DNA of 9,275 bases. Source: Desulfuromonadaceae bacterium (GTDB lineage Bacteria > Desulfobacterota > Desulfuromonadia > Desulfuromonadales > Geopsychrobacteraceae). This document shows positions 1 through 7,227 of the stretch, piece by piece. The number at the start of each line of letters is the position of its first letter. The first letter of the stretch is position 1. Below the pieces are notes generated by a model. It searched no databases. It was not told where the DNA came from and was given only the letters and a program-made list of their open reading frames with translations. A program made the position numbers and the translations under genes. Where the stretch lies: contig WTCI01000072.1 in NCBI GenBank assembly GCA_013138655.1, positions 1 to 9,275 on the forward strand. The letters run 5' to 3'.

Positions 1-583
1 ACTGAGGTGCCGCTGCAGCAACGTGCATGGCAATTTGCTTGCCAAGTTCGCCAACACGCTCATCAGTTGACTCGGTCTGCAATTCAACCAGAACACCAAT
101 TTTACCCGCGCCGTGCACATAAGAGGATACTGTCCCCTGGCCGGCAGCAATCCGCTCAAGGCGGCGGATATCCATATTTTCACCGATGGTCGCAATCTGA
201 TGGGTCAGTTCCTCGGTAATAGTCCGGCCGGTTCCAGGATAAGGCTGAGCTTTCAGAGCCTCAACATCGGCAACCTCATTAGCCAGAGCGACAGCACCGA
301 TACCGGCCACAAATGCTTTGAACGCATCGTTTTTGGCCACGAAATCGGTTTCCGCATTAACTTCGACCAAAGCACCGACTGCTCCCTCAGCAGCCGCAAC
401 CACCATCCCCTCAGCAGCCACCCGACCCGACTTCTTGGCAGCAACGGAGAGACCTTTTTTGCGCAGAAAATCAACTGCTTCTTCAATGTTGCCACTAGTT
501 TCAATCAAGGCTTTTTTACAATCCATCATACCGGCACCGGTCTTTTTACGCAGTTCCGACACCATCGCAGCGGTAATACTCAC
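1..583 (-). CDS. tsf: Translation elongation factor Ts (EF-Ts), C-terminal part outside window
   Basis: EF-Ts is the cytoplasmic guanine-nucleotide exchange factor that recycles EF-Tu·GDP to EF-Tu·GTP. The frame gives 194 residues without a stop and runs off the window start, so the protein is incomplete (families usually have about 200-290 residues). Residues 1-55 form the UBA-like N-terminal domain with the signature [12 protein letters not shown] (about 15-26). The EF-Tu contact motif TDFVAKN is at 79-85. The start is a GTG at 583-581, chosen because the conserved N-terminus begins there and a perfect GGAGG lies 7 nt upstream (591-595). It follows rpsB in the same direction after a 135-bp spacer containing a strong hairpin, the classic rpsB-tsf order. 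Identification is near certain; only the missing 3' end is unknown. Confidence 0.97.
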   Translation of the reverse strand, partial: MSITAAMVSELRKKTGAGMMDCKKALIETSGNIEEAVDFLRKKGLSVAAKKSGRVAAEGMVVAAAEGAVGALVEVNAETDFVAKNDAFKAFVAGIGAVALANEVADVEALKAQPYPGTGRTITEELTHQIATIGENMDIRRLERIAAGQGTVSSYVHGAGKIGVLVELQTESTDERVGELGKQIAMHVAAAAPQ

Positions 584-655
584 GTTCTTGCCTCCATAGT
601 TTGTAACAGGCGCTTTCGGCCCGCTATGTTCGTTTAATTCAATCTTGTTAAACCA

Positions 656-679
656 ACGGCCGGACCGAAGCCCGGCCGT
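656..679 (-). terminator. Stable hairpin between rpsB and tsf (attenuator or processing site)
   Basis: On the transcribed (minus) strand this folds into a perfect 8-bp GC-rich stem (ACGGCCGG/CCGGCCGU), extended by a G·U and a C-G pair onto a UUCG tetraloop, giving a cUUCGg cap. It is followed by UUGGUUUAAC rather than a clean U-run, so full termination looks unlikely. Partial attenuation, RNA processing or 3'-end protection of rpsB mRNA fit better. This reading is inferred from base pairing only. Confidence 0.6.
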
Positions 680-718
680 CGGCCTTTTCTTTATAGCTAT
701 ATGAGATTACTGGGAAAA

Positions 719-1570
719 TTACTCGCCAGCAGCCGGTGTTTCCTCTGCAGCAGCCGGTGTTTCCTCTGCAGCAGCCGGTGTGACCTCTGCAACGACCGGA
801 GCAACCGGAGCCTCTTCCACCTTAGCGGGAGCAACTTCAACAACCGGCTCATCCTTGCCTTCAGCTTCAGTCTGCTTCTGATCCTTACGGCGCTGGCCGC
901 CTTCAATACAGGCGTCTGCCATCCGCGAAGCGAACAAGCGGATCGCACGAATAGCATCATCGTTGCCGGGAATAACGTAATCGATGTTATCCGGATCACA
1001 GTTGGTATCGACAACGGCAACGACGGGGATACCCAGTTTATTGGCTTCCTTGACAGCTATCGCCTCTTTTTTCGGATCAATAATAAAAACTGCTGCCGGA
1101 GGCTTGGTCATATGCTTGATCCCGCCAAGGTTTTTCTCCAACTTTATCCGCTCACGCTCAAGTTGCAGCGCTTCCTTTTTGGTGTATTGCTCCAAAGTCC
1201 CATCTGCCGCCATTGCCTCAATTTTTTTCAAACGATCAATACTGGCCTTGATCGTGGTGAAGTTCGTCAGCATACCACCGAGCCAGCGGTTATTGACAAA
1301 GTACTGGTCGGCCCGCAGTGACTCTTCTTTGATAGCGTCTTGAGCTTGTTTCTTGGTTCCGACAAACAGAACCTTTTCGCCTCTTGCGGCCGTATCCTGA
1401 ATAAACTGGTAGGCAGTTCTGAAATGGCGAACGGTCTTCTGCAGGTCAACAATGTAGATACCGTTGCGAGCGCCGAAGATATACGGCTTCATCTTGGGGT
1501 TCCAGCGCTTGGTCTGATGACCGAAGTGCACGCCGGCCTCAAGCAGCTGTTTCATGGTGATTTGCGCCAT
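719..1570 (-). CDS. rpsB: 30S ribosomal protein S2
   Basis: S2 is a small-subunit protein bound near the head-platform junction; it is needed for S1 assembly and translation initiation. The product has 283 residues. It opens with [19 protein letters not shown], the standard S2 N-terminus, and contains [22 protein letters not shown] and a [12 protein letters not shown] block, all S2 signatures. The core ends near residue 235. The remaining ~48 residues are a low-complexity Ala/Glu/Pro/Val tail, partly built from 7-residue repeats, so the protein is longer than the 241-residue E. coli S2. The ATG at 1570 is preceded by AAGGAG (1579-1584) with 8-nt spacing. The frame is open further upstream to 1966, but that extension has no S2 similarity. 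It heads the operon with tsf. Confidence 0.97.
   Translation of the reverse strand: MAQITMKQLLEAGVHFGHQTKRWNPKMKPYIFGARNGIYIVDLQKTVRHFRTAYQFIQDTAARGEKVLFVGTKKQAQDAIKEESLRADQYFVNNRWLGGMLTNFTTIKASIDRLKKIEAMAADGTLEQYTKKEALQLERERIKLEKNLGGIKHMTKPPAAVFIIDPKKEAIAVKEANKLGIPVVAVVDTNCDPDNIDYVIPGNDDAIRAIRLFASRMADACIEGGQRRKDQKQTEAEGKDEPVVEVAPAKVEEAPVAPVVAEVTPAAAEETPAAAEETPAAGE
727..789 (-). repeat. Three 21-bp tandem repeats in the rpsB 3' end
   Basis: Three adjacent 21-bp units lie at 727-747, 748-768 and 769-789. The first two are identical and the third differs at two bases. Because the unit is 7 codons long the repeat stays in frame and encodes (A)E-E/V-T-P-A-A units at the C-terminus of S2. Copy number could change without breaking the gene. 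Confidence 0.93.
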
Positions 1571-1690
1571 TTTTCTTACTCCTTCATCCTGGTTAAATTC
1601 CTCCGCCCCGATCCTTTCTGCCAGGCCTCCAGTGCTAAACGAGAACCATCCTGCACAGATCACGAAGCGTGCGTAATGTATAACTGGCTG

Positions 1691-1719
1691 TCTATAACAC
1701 TCAAGCACAAGGCAAGCAA
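1691..1719 (-). promoter_or_regulatory. Candidate promoter of rpsB-tsf
   Basis: On the minus strand TTGCTT (1714-1719) and TATAGA (1691-1696) are separated by 17 bp, and TGT directly before the -10 box makes it an extended -10 (TGn). Transcription would start near 1684, leaving a leader of about 114 nt before rpsB, long enough to hold a regulatory element. The consensus match is moderate (3/6 and 4/6), so this is a prediction. Confidence 0.45.
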
Positions 1720-1844
1720 GTGAAAATTTATCAATTATTGAACACGGGCCACAGCCAACAGACCCAGTCATTATCCAGGCCAGTGGCAAATTTGCTGGCG
1801 TCGCAAAAATCCGATCGACTGCGTTACAGCGTTTTTCCAGGACC

Positions 1845-1874
1845 TTGTGAAAAACTTCTCGTTTCCCATATAAA
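1845..1874 (+). promoter_or_regulatory. Candidate promoter of lptF-lptG
   Basis: TTGTGA (1845-1850) and TATAAA (1869-1874) lie 18 bp apart, matching the sigma-70 consensus at 4/6 and 5/6. Transcription would start near 1881, divergent from rpsB. A GGAG lies just downstream at 1895-1898. The 389-bp rpsB-lptF interval shows no convincing gene besides these two promoters. Confidence 0.45.
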
Positions 1875-1894
1875 AACTGGCAGTGCACCCAGCC

Positions 1895-1908
1895 GGAGTT
1901 TCCGGATG
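1895..1908 (+). promoter_or_regulatory. Shine-Dalgarno and alternative upstream start of lptF
   Basis: GGAG at 1895-1898 is 7 nt ahead of an ATG at 1906, in frame with lptF. By contrast the ATG at 1960, where family similarity begins, has no purine-rich sequence in front. Translation may therefore really begin at 1906, adding 18 residues ([18 protein letters not shown]) with no family counterpart that I recognise. Confidence 0.4.
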
Positions 1909-1959
1909 GGCACATACTTATATTTACAGACGCATACGGCTGTACTAACATGCGCCACC

Positions 1960-3150
1960 ATGTCAAACTTGCGGATTCATCGATACCTCATCAGGGAGAT
2001 CAGCACTCCGGTCATTTTAAGCCTGCTGATTTTCACCTTCGTGCTGTTGCTGGGAAGGATTCCCCAACTCACCGAAATGGTTGTCAACAAAGGAGTTCCG
2101 GCCACTGAAATATTCCGTCTCTTCAGTTACCTGCTCCCCAGTTTCTTCAGCATCACGGTGCCACTATCTTTCCTGCTCGGGGTTTTGCTCGCCTTTGGAC
2201 GTCTCTCAGCTGACAACGAATTCATTGCCCTGAAAGCCGCCGGGGTCAGCCTTTATTCCTTGCTCAAACCGGTTTTATTCCTGTCCGTTGTCTTTTCAAT
2301 ACTGACCGCCTGGATGACAACCAGCATCGAGCCCGCATCGAAAACCGCCTTTCGCAACAAAGTTTTCCAAATTGCTGCAAGCCAGGCCAGTGTCGGCATT
2401 CGACCAGGGATATTTAACGATGACTTTGCAGGGATCGTCCTTTATATCCGCAACCTGGATGAACGCCGGGGCATCATGAAAGAAGTCTTCATTTCGGACG
2501 AACGGGAGGGAGAAATTCCAGCAACCATCGTGGCACGACAAGGGCGCTTTATCCCTGATCCGGAAAATCTCAACCTGACTCTGCGTCTGAGTAACGGCAG
2601 TATTCATCGACAGCCGACAAGAGAAAATAAAACGACCTACCAGCTCATCGGCTTCAGCAGTTATGATATCAACCTTAATGTAGGCAAGCAGTTAGCCGCT
2701 GAAAAACAACGCAACCGCTCACGCGGTGAACTCTCCTGGGGGGAATTGAACGAAGCCCAGGCGAATGCGAAAAATGTCAGAAGAGCAAATCGTTTTGCCG
2801 TCGAAAAACATAAACGCATCACCGTTGCCTTTGCACCTTTCGTTTTTGCTCTGGTCGGAGTCCCTCTCGGGCTGCAGTCGAACCGCTCCGGGAAAGGGGC
2901 CGGTTTTGCCCTGGCCCTGGCCATAGCCCTGGCTTACTATTTGCTGCTGAGTATTGCCAGCACCATCGCCGGCAAAGGACTGGGACCGGTCGCCATCGTT
3001 CTCTGGCTGCCAAATATCTGTTTTCTACTCGGCGGGTCTTACTTTCTACACTGTACAGCGCTAGAAAAGCCGATGAAAATATTCGTTTGGGGCAAGCAAA
3101 TGGTCCGCAGGCTGCTGGCCCGGTTTCAAGACCGGAGCGGACAGCGATGA
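1960..3150 (+). CDS. lptF: LPS export ABC transporter permease LptF
   Basis: LptF is one of two inner-membrane permeases of LptB2FG, which extracts lipopolysaccharide from the inner membrane and feeds the Lpt bridge to the outer membrane. From ATG 1960 the product has 396 residues. It shows three N-terminal membrane segments (about 16-34, 52-82, 98-118), a soluble periplasmic region (about 125-295, expected to be the jellyroll), and three C-terminal membrane segments (about 300-320, 332-352, 358-378), the YjgP/YjgQ layout. The loop with [11 protein letters not shown] (about 87-97) corresponds to the LptB coupling region. ATG 1960 was chosen because [13 protein letters not shown] lines up with the E. 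coli LptF start; ATG 1906 has the better ribosome site and the frame is open from 1720. It overlaps lptG. LptF rather than LptG is assigned from order and the basic C-terminal tail. Confidence 0.9.
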   Translation: MSNLRIHRYLIREISTPVILSLLIFTFVLLLGRIPQLTEMVVNKGVPATEIFRLFSYLLPSFFSITVPLSFLLGVLLAFGRLSADNEFIALKAAGVSLYSLLKPVLFLSVVFSILTAWMTTSIEPASKTAFRNKVFQIAASQASVGIRPGIFNDDFAGIVLYIRNLDERRGIMKEVFISDEREGEIPATIVARQGRFIPDPENLNLTLRLSNGSIHRQPTRENKTTYQLIGFSSYDINLNVGKQLAAEKQRNRSRGELSWGELNEAQANAKNVRRANRFAVEKHKRITVAFAPFVFALVGVPLGLQSNRSGKGAGFALALAIALAYYLLLSIASTIAGKGLGPVAIVLWLPNICFLLGGSYFLHCTALEKPMKIFVWGKQMVRRLLARFQDRSGQR

Positions 3151-4229
3151 AACTCATCAACCGCTTCATCCTGAAACACTTTTTACGTATCCTGCTACTC
3201 AGCTGCGCAGCTTTTGTCGGCATTTACCTGTTGATCGATTTCTTTGAAAAAATTGGTGATTTCATCGATCACAAAGCAACGGCTGCTGACTATTTTTCAT
3301 TTCTGCTCAACAGCATCCCGCTGATTTTTGTGCAAATCCTGCCCCTGGCAATCCTCATGACCGTGGTGTTAACTCTCGGCACCCTTGGCCGTACCAATGA
3401 AATCACCGCCATGCGAGCCTGCGGCATCAGTCTCTGGCGTATTGTTCAGCCTTTTATGCTGCTGGCCCTGGCGTTATCGCTGCTGCTTTTATTGATAAAC
3501 GAATTCGTCACTCCGTGGAATGCCAAAGAGCTGAATGAACTCCTTGAGTTCAAACAGCAAGGGACGCAACAACTGAGCTACAAAAGAAATGAGATCTGGT
3601 ATCGCGACAACAACCGCATCATTAATATAAAAATGGCCAACCCGCAGAAGCAAGAACTTCACGGAATAACAGTTTTCACCCTTGATGACTCCCCTAAAAT
3701 CATCAAACGGGAAGAAACTCAGCTCGCCACCTATCAAAATGGAAACTGGCAAGCGCAGGAACTGACTGAGCGTAAATTTGCCCCCGAAAACGGCGAGCTG
3801 ACATCAGTGCAAGATAAAAAGCATCAAAGCATGGAATTGAAACGCACCCCGGAAGAGTTTGCCACCCGGGAAGAAAGGAATCGTGAACTGAGTTTTCGAC
3901 AATTACGCAAACTGGTTTACAAACTGGAACGAGAGGGGATTGATGCAACCCGGCAACAGGTTGATATGCATAACCGGATAGCAGCACCCTTTACCTGCCT
4001 GATCATGGCTTTTCTCGGGGTTCCTTTCGCCCTGCAACGAGGACGCAACAGTAACATCGCGTTGGGTATCGGCCTGAGTCTGGGAATCGGCATAGTCTAT
4101 TTCATCCTGCAATCGCTGATCACCTCTTTCGGTTATTCCGCCGCCCTGCCCCCGCTAGTGGCGGCCTGGGCGACGAATGTTATCTTTTTGCTGTTGGGAT
4201 TCTGGATGTTGTTGAGTGTGAAGGAGTAG
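3147..4229 (+). CDS. lptG: LPS export ABC transporter permease LptG
   Basis: This is the second permease of the LptB2FG lipopolysaccharide extractor, pairing with LptF in the inner membrane. It has 360 residues, matching E. coli LptG. Membrane segments are predicted at about 12-32, 55-78 and 98-116, then a periplasmic domain (about 120-270), then segments at about 280-300, 307-330 and 336-356. The cytoplasmic loop NEITAMRACGIS (about 87-98) is the conserved LptB-facing coupling motif, and GVPFALQRGR follows the fourth segment as in the family. The ATG overlaps the lptF stop (ATGA at 3147-3150), so translation is probably coupled. GGAG at 3134-3137 lies 9 nt upstream. The frame is open back to 3087, but inside lptF and without homology. 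No good intrinsic terminator follows; the next sequence is an IS91-type repeat. Confidence 0.93.
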   Translation: MKLINRFILKHFLRILLLSCAAFVGIYLLIDFFEKIGDFIDHKATAADYFSFLLNSIPLIFVQILPLAILMTVVLTLGTLGRTNEITAMRACGISLWRIVQPFMLLALALSLLLLLINEFVTPWNAKELNELLEFKQQGTQQLSYKRNEIWYRDNNRIINIKMANPQKQELHGITVFTLDDSPKIIKREETQLATYQNGNWQAQELTERKFAPENGELTSVQDKKHQSMELKRTPEEFATREERNRELSFRQLRKLVYKLEREGIDATRQQVDMHNRIAAPFTCLIMAFLGVPFALQRGRNSNIALGIGLSLGIGIVYFILQSLITSFGYSAALPPLVAAWATNVIFLLLGFWMLLSVKE

Positions 4230-4246
4230 GAGAGGCTGATAGCTGA

Positions 4247-4495
4247 GCTGATAGGACATTGCTTTTCCGGGGAGCGCGCCTGCGGCGCTTGTGACCGCCC
4301 CTCCCCGCCGCTTCCCGTCCGAAAATCGACCTATTTTCCTTCTATGGCAGGCGACGAGCCACTGTCAATCAAAAACCCCGGCTGACAAGGCGAAAACCTC
4401 TTAAATTTCACCCGTATCGATCCAACGAGCGTCACTTGAAAATCAGTTGGTTGTGATGTTCGGTTCGTCGTAATCGCTCCAGCTGTCATCGAACG
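4247..4495. repeat. Direct repeat copy 1: 3' end and tail of an IS91-type element
   Basis: About 249 bp is repeated in the same orientation at 5060-5316. The two copies share long near-identical runs (such as CTGTCAATCAAAAACC and AAAACCTCTTAAATTT) but differ by scattered substitutions, a 10-bp segment present only here, and an 18-bp segment present only in copy 2. The minus strand of 4443-4495 still reads as the last codons of the same transposase (FDDSWSDYDEPNITTN, then TGA), so the rest is the sequence downstream of that transposase stop. Together with the cobO leader it fills the 295-bp lptG-cobO gap. A GC-rich cruciform sits at 4268-4307. Confidence 0.85.
4268..4307. other. Nested GC-rich inverted repeat in repeat copy 1
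   Basis: Outer arms CGGGGAG (4268-4274) and CTCCCCG (4301-4307) enclose an inner perfect hairpin GCGCC-TGC-GGCGC (4276-4288). The same two-level fold recurs in copy 2 at 5081-5120. It could act as a strand-processing hairpin of the mobile element or as a weak transcriptional stop after lptG. No T-run follows, so it is not a standard terminator. Confidence 0.6.
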
Positions 4496-4514
4496 TCCAA
4501 CATCGAACGTTGAA
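4487..4514. repeat. Two 14-bp tandem units just upstream of cobO
   Basis: CATCGAACGTCCAA (4487-4500) is followed directly by CATCGAACGTTGAA (4501-4514), 12 of 14 bases identical. The first unit starts inside the transposase 3' end of repeat copy 1 and the second ends 10 bp before the cobO ATG, so the tandem spans the junction between mobile-element remnant and gene. Confidence 0.7.
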
Positions 4515-4524
4515 TGGGGAAAAT

Positions 4525-5040
4525 ATGAAAGGATACGTCCACGTTTACACAGGCGACGGCAAGGGAAAAACCACAGCAGCGCTGGGACTTGCCCTGCGTG
4601 CTGCCGGCGCCGGCTTCAGGGTGTATATTGCTCAGTTTGTCAAGGGAATGCACTACAGCGAGCTCAATAGCCTGGCAAAGTTGGAAGAGTTCATTACGGT
4701 GAAACAATACGGCAGGGACTGTTTCATCTATAGAGAACCTGAGAAGGAAGATATTCAAGCCGCTCAGAAAGGGCTCAAAGAGGTCAAAGAGATCATGTGC
4801 TCCGGGAAGTATCAGATGGTTATCCTTGATGAGGCCAACATTGCCACCTATTATAATCTCTTCTCCGTGGAGGAGTTGCTGGACTTTATTCGAGCAAGGC
4901 CGAAAGGGGTCGAACTGGTGATTACCGGCAGGGCGGCAGACCCGCGAATCATTGAAGCGGCTGATCTTGTAACGGAGATGAAGGAGGTCAAGCATTACTA
5001 TCAGAAGCGTGTGCAGGCAAGGGATGGGATTGAGAAATGA
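4525..5040 (+). CDS. cobO: Cob(I)yrinic acid a,c-diamide adenosyltransferase (CobO/BtuR family)
   Basis: This enzyme transfers the 5'-deoxyadenosyl group of ATP to the cobalt of a reduced corrinoid, giving adenosylcobinamide or coenzyme B12 precursors; it is cytoplasmic. The 171-residue product has a P-loop TGDGKGKTT (9-17), a Walker B-like VILDEAN (99-105), the family ITGR (133-136) and ADLVTEM (146-152). It ends with KHYYQKRVQARDGIEK, matching the KHAF...GIE end of CobA/BtuR proteins. It is shorter than E. coli BtuR (196) because the N-terminal extension is absent, as in many homologues. ATG 4525 was chosen with GGGGA just upstream; a TTG at 4510 would add five residues. No other cobalamin gene is nearby. 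It is boxed by two direct IS91-type repeats, suggesting it was brought in or moved with them. All recognised motifs are intact. Confidence 0.92.
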   Translation: MKGYVHVYTGDGKGKTTAALGLALRAAGAGFRVYIAQFVKGMHYSELNSLAKLEEFITVKQYGRDCFIYREPEKEDIQAAQKGLKEVKEIMCSGKYQMVILDEANIATYYNLFSVEELLDFIRARPKGVELVITGRAADPRIIEAADLVTEMKEVKHYYQKRVQARDGIEK

Positions 5041-5059
5041 AAGTAGAGACGCCGATAGG

Positions 5060-5316
5060 CTGATAGGAAATTGCTTTTCCGGGGATTGCGCCTGCGGCGC
5101 TTGTGACCGCCCCTCCCCGTCCGAAAATCGACCGGTTTCCCCTTAAAGGCAAGCGGCAAACCACTGTCAATCAAAAACCTTGGCTGATAAGACGAAAACC
5201 TCTTAAATTTCGCGAAGCTTGCCGCTTTTCACCCGCACTAACCCAACGAGCATCACTTGCAAGTCAGTTGATTGTGATACTCGGTTCGTCGTAATCGCTC
5301 CAGCTGTCATCGAACG
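5060..5316. repeat. Direct repeat copy 2: 3' end and tail of an IS91-type element
   Basis: This is the second copy of the sequence at 4247-4495, in the same orientation, beginning 20 bp after the cobO stop. Relative to copy 1 it lacks a 10-bp segment after the outer hairpin arm (around 5120) and carries an extra 18 bp around 5210-5230. It keeps the nested inverted repeat (5081-5120). It continues without a break into the coding remnant of the transposase, which shows that the repeat is that transposase's terminal codons plus downstream tail. Confidence 0.85.
5081..5120. other. Nested GC-rich inverted repeat in repeat copy 2
   Basis: Outer arms CGGGGA (5081-5086) and TCCCCG (5115-5120) enclose GCGCC-TGC-GGCGC (5089-5101). 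The inner hairpin is unchanged from copy 1 while surrounding bases differ, so the fold has been kept even though the copies have diverged. Confidence 0.6.
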
Positions 5317-5602
5317 GCAGATACTCGATCATATCTTCGTAGATGGTTTCCGGTGGTGGCTTGCCGAGATGCTCCATATGCCACAAGCGCAGATGTTTGA
5401 GGATTTTTTCGATGACCGGCGCATCGTTGATGAAACTGACGATCTTCATCTCCGCGCCGCACTCGGGACCTTCCAGCGGATCGACTTCCCAGACTTTTTT
5501 GATGCACTCTCGTCAGGTACAGAAGGGGATTTTTTTCGGTTGCTGTTCGGGGATATTCAGAATTTCAATGGTTTGGTCGTTGGCGGCGGAATAGGCAGGC
5601 AT
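5264..5602 (-). pseudogene. C-terminal remnant of an IS91-type (Y2/zinc-binding) transposase
   Basis: About 112 codons of a transposase C-terminus are readable in one frame, interrupted by an in-frame TGA at 5515-5513. Before the stop the frame reads TIEILNIPEQQPKKIP. After it come RECIKKVWEVDPLEGPECGAEM and then KIVSFINDAPVIEKILKHL, ending ...WSDYDEPSITIN. I recognise this from intact IS91/IS801-like transposases of related bacteria, where the segment reads ...WRECIKKVWEVDPL-C-P-x-C-G; the stop therefore most simply replaces a Trp codon (TGG to TGA). The first cysteine of the expected CPxCG pair is also missing (EGPECG). The N-terminal zinc domain and catalytic tyrosines are absent. The remnant starts beside the ahcY terminator and ends inside repeat copy 2. 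The family assignment is by memory of motifs. Confidence 0.75.
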
Positions 5603-5632
5603 ACAGCAAACTTGTAACATCGAACAATCTTC

Positions 5633-5663
5633 AAAAAGCCCCGACCACTTCCGTGATCGGGGC
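5633..5663 (-). terminator. Intrinsic terminator of ahcY
   Basis: On the minus strand an 11-bp stem (GCCCCGAUCAC/GUGGUCGGGGC with one U·G pair) closes a GGAA loop and is followed directly by UUUUU (5637-5633). It starts 8 nt after the ahcY stop. This is a textbook rho-independent terminator. Confidence 0.92.
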
Positions 5664-5670
5664 CTTTCAC

Positions 5671-7110
5671 TCAATATCGATAGGTATCCGGCTTATAGGG
5701 CCCATCGATCGGTAGCCCGAGATAGTTGGATTGTTCATCGGTCAGGACGGTCAATTTGGCCCCCAGTTTACCCAGATGCAGCCTTGCCACTTTCTCATCG
5801 AGCAGCTTCGGCAACACGTAAACTTTGTTCTCATAACTCTCGGGATTGTTGAACAGCTCAATCTGAGCCATAACCTGATTGGTAAATGAAGCGGACATCA
5901 CAAAGCTCGGGTGACCGGTCGCGCAACCCAGGTTCAGCAAACGTCCTTCGGCCAGCACAATAACCCCGTGTCCATCCTCGAAAATCCAGCGATCAACTTG
6001 TGGCTTGATGTTTTCCTTTTTGACGGAAGGATCTCTTTCAACGGCAATCATTTCAATTTCATTGTCGAAGTGACCGATATTGCCGACGATGGCATTATTT
6101 TTCATCTGGCGCATATGCTCCAGGGTGATGACATTCATATTGCCGGTGGTTGTCACGTAGATATCGGCATAATCGAGGACATCCTCAACCCGTTTGACTT
6201 CATAACCCTCCATCAATGCCTGCAGGGCACAGATCGGGTCGATTTCCGTCACAATCACCCGAGCCCCCTGGCCTCGCAATGATTGGCAGCAACCTTTACC
6301 GACATCTCCATAGCCACAGATCACCGCGACCTTGCCGGAGATCATCACATCGGTCGCCCGCATGATGCCGTCGACCAAGGAATGGCGACAACCGTAAACG
6401 TTATCGAATTTCGACTTGGTCACCGAGTCGTTGACGTTCATCGCCGGGAACAGCAAAGTACCCTCTTCTGCCATCTGATAGAGACGATGGACACCGGTCG
6501 TGGTCTCTTCCGTGACTCCCTTGATTGAAGCAGCGGTCCGGCTCCATTTGCCCGGAGCTGCGGCAATGGATTTTCCCAGAGCTTTGACAAGTTCGCTCCA
6601 GTCTTCCGGATCCTCATCGGAGATTTCCGGAACTCCGGATTTTTCCCATTCGTTACCTTTCAACACAAACATGGTGGCATCACCGCCATCATCGAGAATC
6701 ATATTCGGATATTCCCCCTCCGGCCAGTTCAACGCCTGTTCGGTACACCACCAGTACTCCTCCAGGTTCTCTCCCTTCCAGGCATAAACCGGTATCCCTT
6801 GTGGATTTTCTGCCGTCCCTTCCGGGCCGACAGCAACGGCCGCAGCTGCGTGATCCTGGGTGGAGAAAATGTTGCAGGAACACCAGCGCACCTTGGCTCC
6901 CAGGTCAACTAAGGTTTCGATCAACACGGCAGTCTGAATCGTCATGTGAAGAGAGCCGGTAATCAGCGCACCTTGCAGTGGAAACTGGTCAGCATACTCT
7001 TCACGCAACGCCATCAGGCCGGGCATTTCATCCTGCGCCAGCAAAATCTCTTTCCGGCCCCACTCGGCCAGGGAAAGATCTTTAACCTTAAAATCACTAA
7101 AATTGGACAC
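5671..7110 (-). CDS. ahcY: Adenosylhomocysteinase (S-adenosylhomocysteine hydrolase)
   Basis: The enzyme reversibly cleaves S-adenosylhomocysteine to adenosine and homocysteine, relieving product inhibition of methyltransferases in the activated-methyl cycle; it is cytoplasmic, NAD-dependent and usually tetrameric. The 479-residue product is complete. It has TGSLHMT with the substrate-binding His (H55), ILDDGGDAT (138-146), the [12 protein letters not shown] block supplying N227, K232 and D236 of the active site, the NAD-binding GYGDVGKG (266-273), [10 protein letters not shown] (342-351) and the C-terminal tail ending KPDTYRY. A segment near 150-190 fits the longer bacterial form. The start is GTG 7110, preceded by AAGGAG; a TTG at 7131 lies upstream of that ribosome site and would bury it. 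Its 5' side faces an IS1380-type element ending about 97 bp away. No S-adenosylhomocysteine riboswitch fold was recognised in the leader. Confidence 0.96.
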   Translation of the reverse strand: MSNFSDFKVKDLSLAEWGRKEILLAQDEMPGLMALREEYADQFPLQGALITGSLHMTIQTAVLIETLVDLGAKVRWCSCNIFSTQDHAAAAVAVGPEGTAENPQGIPVYAWKGENLEEYWWCTEQALNWPEGEYPNMILDDGGDATMFVLKGNEWEKSGVPEISDEDPEDWSELVKALGKSIAAAPGKWSRTAASIKGVTEETTTGVHRLYQMAEEGTLLFPAMNVNDSVTKSKFDNVYGCRHSLVDGIMRATDVMISGKVAVICGYGDVGKGCCQSLRGQGARVIVTEIDPICALQALMEGYEVKRVEDVLDYADIYVTTTGNMNVITLEHMRQMKNNAIVGNIGHFDNEIEMIAVERDPSVKKENIKPQVDRWIFEDGHGVIVLAEGRLLNLGCATGHPSFVMSASFTNQVMAQIELFNNPESYENKVYVLPKLLDEKVARLHLGKLGAKLTVLTDEQSNYLGLPIDGPYKPDTYRY

Positions 7111-7125
7111 TTTGTTTCGCTCCTT
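7110..7125 (-). promoter_or_regulatory. Ribosome binding site deciding the ahcY start
   Basis: AAGGAG at 7125-7120 is 9 nt before GTG 7110-7108. The alternative TTG at 7131 would put this Shine-Dalgarno sequence inside the gene, and the residues it adds (MSKERNK) have no family match that I know. Confidence 0.8.
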
Positions 7126-7206
7126 TGACAAAGTCTAATTTTCAAGCTGTCTGTTTAGCACAATTTGCTCCTAACAAACAAGTTTTTGGTCGGCGGAGTG
7201 AACATG

Positions 7207-7227
7207 CCTAATCCCAGATCCACCAGC
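7207..7227 (+). repeat. Putative left inverted repeat of the IS1380 element
   Basis: It begins CCTAATCCCAGATCCACC and lies 96 bp from the ahcY start codon. It resembles the right end imperfectly (CCT and GATyCACC conserved). The boundary is not confirmed by a target duplication. Confidence 0.45.

Noticed and set aside
113..637. Long plus-strand frame of 174 codons opposite tsf
   Set aside because: It is antisense to the clearly recognisable EF-Ts gene, has no recognisable motifs, and reflects the codon pattern of the real strand.
697..1020. Minus-strand frame with repeated RKHRLLQ units
   Set aside because: It is the 21-bp repeat of rpsB read in another frame.
1720..1905. Longest possible lptF start at 1720
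   Set aside because: It would precede the likely lptF promoter and add about 80 residues without membrane or family features.
1571..1966. Upstream extension of the rpsB frame by 132 codons
   Set aside because: S2 homology starts exactly at MAQITM with an AAGGAG ribosome site; the extension lies over the divergent promoter region and has no S2 similarity.
4486..4995. Minus-strand frame of 169 codons opposite cobO
   Set aside because: The plus strand carries intact P-loop and adenosyltransferase motifs; the antisense frame shows nothing recognisable.
7111..7206. S-adenosylhomocysteine or SAM riboswitch ahead of ahcY
   Set aside because: The leader is short and AT-rich and I could not find the conserved core or pairing of those riboswitches.
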